From NCBI RefSeq assembly GCF_003590835.1, contig NZ_QYUQ01000002.1, positions 3,286,001-3,350,000 on the forward strand: a DNA stretch of 64,000 bases. The letters run 5' to 3'. Positions 58,327-64,000 of this stretch are shown in pieces; within the stretch, counting starts at the first letter, position 1, and each line of letters begins with the position of its first letter. This DNA comes from Noviherbaspirillum sedimenti (GTDB taxonomy: Bacteria; Pseudomonadota; Gammaproteobacteria; Burkholderiales; Burkholderiaceae_D). Position numbers and translations under genes: made by a program. Below the pieces are notes generated by a model. It searched no databases and was not told where the DNA came from. It saw nothing but the letters and a program-made list of their open reading frames with translations.

Positions 58327-59310
58327 GTGAAAAAGCGGGTAGCGATCGGATTATTGAGCGTGCAATTATGCGCAGCGCTGTTATGGATTTATCTGGTCTG
58401 GGGCAGCACCTACCTGTCCAACCGGATTGCGCTGGAAAGCATGCCGCCTTTCCTCATTTCCGGCATCCGCTTCCTGATTGCCGGCGGCGCTTTGCAGATG
58501 ATCTGCCTGCTGTCCGGGGGGAAGCTGCCCGGCGCCCGCGACTGGCTGGCGGCCGCCGTGCCGGGCGTGCTGATGATCGCCATCGGCCAGGGATCGATGG
58601 TCTATGCGGGGCAGACGCTCCCCTCCGGGATCGTGGCCTTGCTGTTTGCCCTGCTGCCGATCTGGACAACGTTGATGCAGTGGGCTTTGCCCGGTGGCGC
58701 GTGCCCAGGCGCCGGCATCCTGGTCGGGCTGGCGCTCGGCAGCGCCGGCATGGCCTTGCTCGTTAGCGGCGGCAATGGCGGCCTTGGGGCGCAGTGGCCG
58801 ATGGGGGCGCTCGCGACGGTAGTCGCCGGCACGCTTTCCTGGGCGGTGGCGGCCCTGTATGTCAAACGCTCTTCGCGCCAAGGCTCCGCCTTGCAAGCAT
58901 CGGCAATGCAGATGCTGACCGGCGGCGCTTGCCTGATGCTGTTTGCCGCGCTGAACGGAGAATGGCAAACCTTCTCCTTCGCTCAGGTCACTTCGCGCTC
59001 GGGCCTGGCGATGGCTTACCTGGTGGTGGTCGCCAGCGTGATTACGTATCCGGTCTATAACTGGCTGGTGAAAGCGGCTTCGCCCACCCTGATGGCGACA
59101 TTTGCCTTCGTCAATCCAGTCGTCGCGCTCTACTTGGGATGGCTGGTGTTCGATGAAAAAATGAGCACCATGACGGTTCTCTCTTCCGTGCTGATCCTGC
59201 TCGGGGTGATCGCGATTACCTGGACGCAGGCGCTCGCAAGCCGCTCCACCGGGCCGGGCTTGCCGGTGAAAATGGCGGGCGTCGGCGGCCTGCAGGCGTC
59301 CAGGACCTGA
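58327..59310 (+). CDS. EamA/DMT family exporter (YedA-like)
   Basis: This is a 327-aa protein with ten transmembrane helices in two EamA repeats (LLWIYLVWGSTYLSNRIALE, PPFLISGIRFLIAGGAL; TLSWAVAALYVKRSSRQGS, LMATFAFVNPVVALYLGW). GTG 58327 is chosen because GGAG lies 7 nt upstream and the product then starts VKKRVAIGLLS; ATG 58312 and 58225 are alternatives. Such proteins export amino acids or metabolites. The divergent LysR regulator probably controls it. Confidence 0.87.
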   Translation: MKKRVAIGLLSVQLCAALLWIYLVWGSTYLSNRIALESMPPFLISGIRFLIAGGALQMICLLSGGKLPGARDWLAAAVPGVLMIAIGQGSMVYAGQTLPSGIVALLFALLPIWTTLMQWALPGGACPGAGILVGLALGSAGMALLVSGGNGGLGAQWPMGALATVVAGTLSWAVAALYVKRSSRQGSALQASAMQMLTGGACLMLFAALNGEWQTFSFAQVTSRSGLAMAYLVVVASVITYPVYNWLVKAASPTLMATFAFVNPVVALYLGWLVFDEKMSTMTVLSSVLILLGVIAITWTQALASRSTGPGLPVKMAGVGGLQASRT

Positions 59311-59325
59311 TCCGCCCTCGCATCG

Positions 59326-59365
59326 CCGCAGATTATACTGTCATTGCATACAGTATAATCTGCGG
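59326..59365 (+). promoter_or_regulatory. LexA-type SOS box within a perfect 40-bp palindrome, overlapping the dinB promoter
   Basis: Perfect 16-bp arms CCGCAGATTATACTGT and ACAGTATAATCTGCGG are separated by 8 bp. The core CTGT-N8-ACAG (59338-59353) is the LexA consensus. The right arm contains TATAAT (59354-59359), an ideal -10 hexamer, only 9 bp before the dinB ATG. Confidence 0.88.
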
Positions 59366-59368
59366 ATC

Positions 59369-60568
59369 ATGATTTCCTTTGCTGCATTGCCTGACCGGGA
59401 ATGGCCGCTTTTTTCGCATGAAGCGCGCCGCATCGCCCACCTGGATATGGATGCCTTCTATGCGTCCGTAGAGCTGTTGCGCTATCCGGAATTGCGCGGC
59501 CAGCCGGTCGTCATCGGCGGCCGTTCGGTGGATCAGCCGGTGCTTCAGCCAGATGGCACCCGGCGCTTTGCGAAGCTGCGTGACTACACCGGGCGCGGCG
59601 TCGTCACCACCTCCACCTACGAAGCGCGCGCCCTGGGCGTTTTTTCCGCAATGGGGCTGATGAAAGCTGCGCAGCTGGCGCCCGACGCCATTCTTTTACC
59701 GGTGGATTTCGACGCCTATCGTCATTACTCGCGGCTGTTCAAGATTGCGGTCGCAGGCATTGCACCGCATATCGAAGACCGCGGCATCGATGAAATCTAT
59801 ATCGATCTGAGCGAGCAGCCCGAAGACACCAGTTCGCTGGCCCGGCGCATCAAGCAATCGGTGCGCGACGCGACAGGCCTGTCGTGTTCGATTGGCGTCG
59901 CGCCCAACAAGCTGCTGGCGAAGATCTGTTCCGACCTTGAGAAGCCGGATGGCACGACCATTCTTTCGATTGCCGATATACCGGGCCGGATCTGGCCGCT
60001 GCCGGTCCGTAAAATCAATGGCATCGGCCCCAAGGCTAATGGCAAACTCGAGGCGCTTGGCATTCGCACGATTGAAGAACTGGCCAGGGTAAAACCTGAA
60101 CTGCTTCAGGAACATTTCGGCCGCAGCTATGCCGCCTGGCTGCTTAATGTAGCGCAGGGTATCGATGACCGCTCAGTCGTTACCCGCTCCGAGCCCAAGT
60201 CGATCAGCCGTGAGACGACATTTGAACGCGACCTGCATGCCCGTCATGACCGCCAAAGCCTGTCCGGCATTTTCACGGCATTATGTGAGCGGATCGCCGA
60301 AGACCTGCGCCGCAAGGGCTACGTTGGCCGTACCATCGGCGTCAAACTGCGCTATGCGGATTTCCAGATCGTTACCCGTGACCTGACCTTGCCGGCGCCG
60401 ACCGCCGAGGCGGCAAGCATTCGCCAGGCTGCCGGCGAGTGCCTGCGGCGGGTACCGCTGGAGCAGCGCTTCAGGTTGCTCGGCGTACGGGTGAGCGCGC
60501 TGTCCAGACCTGATGAACCGCATGGCGAACCTGATTTTTTTCAGACGGAGCTGCCTTTTGCCGACTAG
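59369..60568 (+). CDS. dinB: DNA polymerase IV (Y-family, DinB)
   Basis: This is a 399-aa translesion polymerase. The palm acids are in AHLDMDAFYASVELLR (Asp26, Asp28) and IEDRGIDEIYIDLSE. Between VVIGG and VVTTSTYEARALGVFSAMGL there is a ~25-residue insertion (SVDQPVLQPDGTRRFAKLRD) not found in E. coli DinB. HhH elements (INGIGPKANGKLEALGI) and the little-finger domain (SKSISRETTFERDLHARHD-like) follow. The C-terminal FFQTELPF may be the beta-clamp motif (QTELPF). The gene is under a LexA box; the ATG lies 9 bp from the -10 box, so the mRNA is probably leaderless. Confidence 0.93.
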   Translation: MISFAALPDREWPLFSHEARRIAHLDMDAFYASVELLRYPELRGQPVVIGGRSVDQPVLQPDGTRRFAKLRDYTGRGVVTTSTYEARALGVFSAMGLMKAAQLAPDAILLPVDFDAYRHYSRLFKIAVAGIAPHIEDRGIDEIYIDLSEQPEDTSSLARRIKQSVRDATGLSCSIGVAPNKLLAKICSDLEKPDGTTILSIADIPGRIWPLPVRKINGIGPKANGKLEALGIRTIEELARVKPELLQEHFGRSYAAWLLNVAQGIDDRSVVTRSEPKSISRETTFERDLHARHDRQSLSGIFTALCERIAEDLRRKGYVGRTIGVKLRYADFQIVTRDLTLPAPTAEAASIRQAAGECLRRVPLEQRFRLLGVRVSALSRPDEPHGEPDFFQTELPFAD

Positions 60569-60655
60569 GTGTAGTCGCCGGCTGCCAGATACGTGCTGTG
60601 GCAGAACCGGCATGCCTGCGGGGCGATGCCATACCACCTGACTGTTACTACAGCC

Positions 60656-61462
60656 TCACTTCACCTGCACCTTGAAGTAGTCCGGATTGGGCGGCGGATA
60701 GGCCAGTTTCATCCCTTGCATGGTCTCCGCCACCACCGAGGCGATCGCCAGGTTGCGGTGCGACTTGCTGTCGGCCGGAATCACATACCAGGGCGCATCG
60801 TCGGTGTCGGTTTCGGTGATCGCCTTTTCATACAGGTTCTGGTAGTCGTCCCAGTACTTGCGTTCTTCCAGGTCGTTCAGGTCGACCTTCCAGTGCTTTT
60901 CCGGATCGGCCAGGCGTTCTGCCAGGCGCTGCTTTTGTTCGTCGCGTGAGATGTGCAGGAAGAATTTCAGCAGCACTGTGCCGGTTTCGCTCAGCATGCG
61001 CTCGAACTCCTTGATGTGCTGGTAGCGGCGCTTGCATTCCCTGGCGTCGATCTGGCCGTGCACCGCAGGGTATAGCACGTCTTCGTAATGACTGCGGTTG
61101 AAGATCACCAGTTCGCGCTGCGCCGGCACTTCGCGGTGGACGCGCCAGAGATAGTCATGCGCGCGTTCAGTGACGCTGGGCGACTTGAAGGAGACGGTAC
61201 GCACGCCGAGTGGGTCGAGGCGATGGAACACGCCGCGTACCGTGCCATCCTTGCCGCTGGTGTCCATGCCCTGCAGGATCACCAGCAGCTTGCGGCGGTC
61301 TTCCGCATAGAAGATGTCCTGCCAGGCGGAGATCTGTTCGGCCAGTTCGGCGGTGCGGCTCAGGTCGGCCGCCTTGTCGTCGCCGGACAGGGGCTTGTCG
61401 TTGGCGGCTGTTTCTTTCAGCTTGAGCGGAAGTTTGGCGCGGAGGAGTTGTTGTGCGTTCAC
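60656..61462 (-). CDS. ppk2: Polyphosphate kinase 2 family protein
   Basis: This is a 268-aa PPK2-type phosphotransferase. Walker A is GMDTSGKDGT and the Walker B-like region is VIFNRSHYEDVLYPAV. The lid part is DEQKQRLAERLADPEKHWKV, with YVIPADSKSHRNLAIASVV near the end. It transfers phosphate between polyphosphate and nucleotides; whether it prefers ADP, AMP or GDP cannot be decided here. GTG 61462 with an AAAGGG site is chosen because the conserved part starts there; the frame remains open to 62083 across the Lrp gene but is not coding. Confidence 0.9.
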   Translation of the reverse strand: MNAQQLLRAKLPLKLKETAANDKPLSGDDKAADLSRTAELAEQISAWQDIFYAEDRRKLLVILQGMDTSGKDGTVRGVFHRLDPLGVRTVSFKSPSVTERAHDYLWRVHREVPAQRELVIFNRSHYEDVLYPAVHGQIDARECKRRYQHIKEFERMLSETGTVLLKFFLHISRDEQKQRLAERLADPEKHWKVDLNDLEERKYWDDYQNLYEKAITETDTDDAPWYVIPADSKSHRNLAIASVVAETMQGMKLAYPPPNPDYFKVQVK

Positions 61463-61551
61463 GCTGTGGCCCTTTCGATGAAATCGGCTTGCCTGTTTGG
61501 CACAGGATAGCGTGTCGTGCGTCATTTGTGTTGCTGTGCTTGCCCCGGCTT

Positions 61552-62022
61552 TCAGGCGCCGTCGAGCGGCAATGAGGTCTTGTTGAGCACGCGCCGCAGC
61601 ACGAAGCTGGAATGCACGCCGGTGACGCCTTCGATACGCGTGATCTTGTTGAGTAGCAGCTCCTGGTAGGCATCCATGTCGCGCACCACGACCTTCAACT
61701 GGTAATCGGCATCCTGGCCGGTAATCAGCAGGCACTCCAGCACTTCCGGCAGGCCGCCCACGGCGCTTTCGAAATTGACGAAGCGCTCCGGAGTGTGGCG
61801 GTCCATCGAGATATGCACCAGCGCCATCAACGTCAGGCCGAGCGCCTTGGCATCCAGCAGCGCGCGGTAACCGAGAATCAGGCCGCTTTCCTCGAGGGTG
61901 CGCATGCGTCGCAGGCAGGACGAAGGCGACAGACCGATGCGGTCGGCCAGGTCCTGGTTGCTGATGCGGCCATCCTGTTGCAGGACTTCCAGCAGGTGAC
62001 GATCGTGGCGGTCCAGTTGCAT
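61552..62022 (-). CDS. Lrp/AsnC family transcriptional regulator
   Basis: This is a 156-aa feast/famine regulator. The N-terminal HTH (LDRHDRHLLEVLQQDGRISN, LADRIGLSPSSCLRRMRTLE) and the C-terminal RAM domain (ECLLITGQDADYQLKVVVRD, TGVHSSFVLRRVLNKTSLPL) are both intact. It is divergent from leuA. A perfect 7-bp inverted repeat lies between the two genes and could be its operator. An amino acid such as leucine is the expected effector, but this is inference. The downstream ppk2 gene begins 89 bp later. Confidence 0.92.
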   Translation of the reverse strand: MQLDRHDRHLLEVLQQDGRISNQDLADRIGLSPSSCLRRMRTLEESGLILGYRALLDAKALGLTLMALVHISMDRHTPERFVNFESAVGGLPEVLECLLITGQDADYQLKVVVRDMDAYQELLLNKITRIEGVTGVHSSFVLRRVLNKTSLPLDGA

Positions 62023-62077
62023 GGGATTGGGGAGATTTTGTTGTCTTCGAATGAATATTCTTTATTATAGTCATAAA

Positions 62078-62094
62078 TTGCAATTAAATTGCAA
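62078..62094. promoter_or_regulatory. Candidate operator between the Lrp-like gene and leuA
   Basis: TTGCAAT-TAA-ATTGCAA is a perfect inverted repeat with 7-bp arms in an AT-rich stretch. It lies 56 bp from the Lrp-like start and 95 bp from the leuA start. That is a position where a feast/famine regulator could control both genes. Confidence 0.5.
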
Positions 62095-62188
62095 AATAAC
62101 GGAATTTCAACCAATTATTGCAAGCACATTGCGCGGCAGATACGGTAATCTTTCACTTGTCGGTTACCCCGTATAAAGAAAGAAAATC

Positions 62189-63868
62189 ATGACAGCATTT
62201 GACCACCGCAAGTATCGCCCGGCCCCCGCAATCAACTTGCCCGACCGCCAGTGGCCGAGCCGCACCATTACCCGTGCGCCGCGCTGGGCTAGCGTTGATC
62301 TGCGCGATGGCAACCAGGCCTTGCTGGAGCCGATGAATGTCGGCCAGAAGCAGCGCCTGTGGGCCTTGCTGGTCAAGCTCGGCTTCAAGGAAATTGAGAT
62401 CGGCTTTCCGTCCGCTTCCCAGCCCGATTACGATTTCGCCCGCTGGCTGATTGAAGCAAAGCAGATTCCCGACGATGTTACGGTGCAGGTGCTGGTGCAG
62501 GCGCGCGAGGACTTGATCGTGCGCACTTTTGAAGCCTTGCAGGGTGCGAAGCGCGCCATCGTGCACGTGTATAACTCGACTTCGACCGTGCAGCGCGAGC
62601 GCGTCTTCGGTCTCGACCGCGCCGGCATCGCTGATATCGCCCGCCAGGGTGCGGCCATGGTCAAGCGCGAAGCCGACAAGCATCCCGAGTGCGAATGGAC
62701 CTTCGAGTATTCGGCCGAAAGTTTTTCCAATACCGAGATGGATTTCGTCGTCGAGGTGTGCGAGGCGGTGATGGATGTATGGCAGCCGACCGCGGCCAAA
62801 CCCTGCATCATCAACCTGCCCTCCACCGTCGAGAGCAGCACGCCGAACGTGTATGCCGACCAGGTCGAATATTTCGCCACCCACATCAGCCGGCGCGATG
62901 CGCTGATCCTGTCGGTGCACACGCATAACGACCGCGGCTGCGGCGTGGCTGCCGCCGAGCTGGCCGTGCTGGCCGGTGCCGACCGCGTCGAAGGCACCCT
63001 GTTCGGCAACGGCGAGCGCACCGGCAACATGGACATCACCACCATGGCGATGAACCTGTACAGCCAGGGCATCGATCCCGAGCTCGACCTGTCCAATCCC
63101 GACGAAATCATCGCCGTTACCACCGAATGCACCGGCATCGCCCTGCATCCGCGTCATCCGTGGTTCGGCGAGCTGGTGTACACGGCGTTTTCCGGCAGCC
63201 ACCAGGATGCCATCCGCAAGTGCCTGCACCAGCAAAAGGAAGACGAAGCGTGGCAGGTGGCCTACCTGCCGATCGACCCGAAGGACCTCGGTCGTGATTA
63301 CCAGGCGGTGATCCGTGTCAACAGCCAGTCGGGCAAGGGCGGTGTCGCCTTCGTGCTGGAGCGCGACTATGGCCTGGTGCTGCCGCGCTGGCTGCAGGTC
63401 GAGCTGGCGCAGGTGGTGCAGAAGGCCAGCGAAGCGGTCAGCGGCGAGATCGACAGCGCCAGCATCCATGCGCTGTTCCGCCAGCATTTCGTCGCCGATA
63501 GCGGCGCGCTCGCCTTGCAGGGATACCAGATCCGGCATGAAGGCGGTCATGATGCCGTCGATGCGACGGTGGACGAGAAGGGCGTCAGCTGCCAGTTGCG
63601 CGGCGAAGGCGAAGGCGCCCTGTCTGCCTTCATCAATGCGCTGATGCGCTATAGCGGCCGGCAGATCAACGTGGTCGATTACAGCGAACATGCGATCGGC
63701 ACCGGCACCGATGCCGAAGCCGCGGCCTACGTGCAGCTGAATATCAATGGTCAGCGCTACTCGGGCGCCGCCTTCGACCATGACACGGTGAGCGCCTCGC
63801 TCAAAGCGGTACTGTCGGCATTGAACCGGGCGCGGGCTGCCGGCGGCAGCGACGTACTGGCGGCTTGA
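62189..63868 (+). CDS. leuA: 2-isopropylmalate synthase (long form)
   Basis: This is a 559-aa enzyme that condenses 2-ketoisovalerate with acetyl-CoA in leucine synthesis. The catalytic TIM barrel has RAPRWASVDLRDGNQALLEP with the metal-binding Asp, and HTHNDRGCGVAAAELAVLAG with the second metal ligands. ERTGNMDITTMAMNLYSQGI is the subdomain segment. A C-terminal LeuA_dimer regulatory domain (~430-555) mediates leucine feedback. Length and N-terminus fit the actinobacterial/betaproteobacterial long type rather than the E. coli type. An AAAGAAAG purine tract precedes ATG 62189. Confidence 0.95.
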   Translation: MTAFDHRKYRPAPAINLPDRQWPSRTITRAPRWASVDLRDGNQALLEPMNVGQKQRLWALLVKLGFKEIEIGFPSASQPDYDFARWLIEAKQIPDDVTVQVLVQAREDLIVRTFEALQGAKRAIVHVYNSTSTVQRERVFGLDRAGIADIARQGAAMVKREADKHPECEWTFEYSAESFSNTEMDFVVEVCEAVMDVWQPTAAKPCIINLPSTVESSTPNVYADQVEYFATHISRRDALILSVHTHNDRGCGVAAAELAVLAGADRVEGTLFGNGERTGNMDITTMAMNLYSQGIDPELDLSNPDEIIAVTTECTGIALHPRHPWFGELVYTAFSGSHQDAIRKCLHQQKEDEAWQVAYLPIDPKDLGRDYQAVIRVNSQSGKGGVAFVLERDYGLVLPRWLQVELAQVVQKASEAVSGEIDSASIHALFRQHFVADSGALALQGYQIRHEGGHDAVDATVDEKGVSCQLRGEGEGALSAFINALMRYSGRQINVVDYSEHAIGTGTDAEAAAYVQLNINGQRYSGAAFDHDTVSASLKAVLSALNRARAAGGSDVLAA

Positions 63869-63891
63869 AGCGACTGGATTGAAAGGGTGTA

Positions 63892-64000
63892 ATGGAATCG
63901 AAGCGGATTGAGGACGATACCCGCGTATCTTCGCCCTGCATCGGGATTTGCCGCATGAACGCATTTACGGGATTATGTGCGGGGTGCGATCGCAGCATGG
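63892..64000 (+). CDS. DUF1289 domain protein (3' end outside window)
   Basis: ATG 63892 follows a GAAAGGG site and opens 36 codons to the right edge. The sequence SSPCIGICRMNAFTGLCAGC, followed by DRSM, is the DUF1289 core, a small Cys-rich (four-Cys, probably metal-binding) domain. Members are about 60-100 aa and of unknown function. It begins 24 bp after leuA and may be co-transcribed. Confidence 0.82.
   Translation, partial: MESKRIEDDTRVSSPCIGICRMNAFTGLCAGCDRSM

Noticed and set aside
1..64000. Prophage, integrative element, rRNA or tRNA genes
   Set aside because: No integrase, phage structural gene, attachment repeat or cloverleaf-like sequence was recognised; the only mobile element seen is the single insertion sequence.

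Overview
The window looks like a chromosome segment from a GC-rich betaproteobacterium, most likely an Oxalobacteraceae-type member of the Burkholderiales (Herbaspirillum/Herminiimonas/Collimonas neighbourhood). The support is a phasin with PhbF/PhaR-type sites upstream, a DUF3717 protein, an LpxO-type hydroxylase, a DUF6139 protein and a long-form LeuA. The genus is inference; no rRNA or tRNA gene is present to test it.

Layout. 1-3526: most of a branched-chain amino-acid-type ABC operon (two ATPases, two permeases), cut at the left edge, followed by an alpha/beta hydrolase, an MFS transporter and two small proteins (to 6206). 6215-9903: a B12-binding radical SAM protein, a patatin/DUF3734 protein and a phasin with a well-formed promoter and operator region. 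10020-18283: SET-domain protein, GlsB/YeaQ-type membrane protein, ABM protein, DUF6139 protein, a divergent FtsH paralogue, a Tim44-domain protein, an orphan NarX-type sensor kinase and a Ser/Gly-rich secreted protein. 18622-27446: LpxO-like hydroxylase, MFS transporter, old-yellow-enzyme oxidoreductase, sugar dehydrogenase, Crp/Fnr regulator and AsmA.

27525-33424 is a damaged polyamine/membrane locus. It holds an SPFH-SHOCT protein, a DUF4178 zinc-ribbon protein, a 55-aa Gly/Ser-rich membrane peptide and S-adenosylmethionine decarboxylase. On the left, two divergent pseudogenes (an FAD oxidoreductase and a DUF350 protein) have both lost their 5' ends at one junction. An IS1182-like element has also landed exactly on the SPFH stop codon. 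Next come a SugE/Gdx exporter behind a candidate guanidine-II riboswitch, a two-gene MbcA/ParS-type plus winged-helix unit, and a VOC protein.

35542-44715 is a somewhat less GC-rich (by eye) catabolic cluster on one strand: periplasmic binding protein, cupin, nitrilase, aldehyde dehydrogenase, class III CoA-transferase, IclR regulator, GST, SDR, MaoC hydratase and CitE-like lyase. The set suggests conversion of a nitrile/alcohol/aldehyde to an acid, activation to a CoA ester, hydration, and retro-aldol cleavage.

44682-51554: a MacA-MacB-outer-membrane-factor operon, divergent from a BaeS/BaeR-like two-component pair. 51572-56416: NnrU, a MaoC protein, and an SsuABC-like importer with a terminator-like hairpin in the middle and a second binding protein at its end. 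56459-64000: PlsC-like acyltransferase, LysR regulator with divergent EamA transporter, DNA polymerase IV under a perfect 40-bp LexA palindrome, PPK2, Lrp/AsnC regulator, divergent LeuA, and the start of a DUF1289 protein cut at the right edge.
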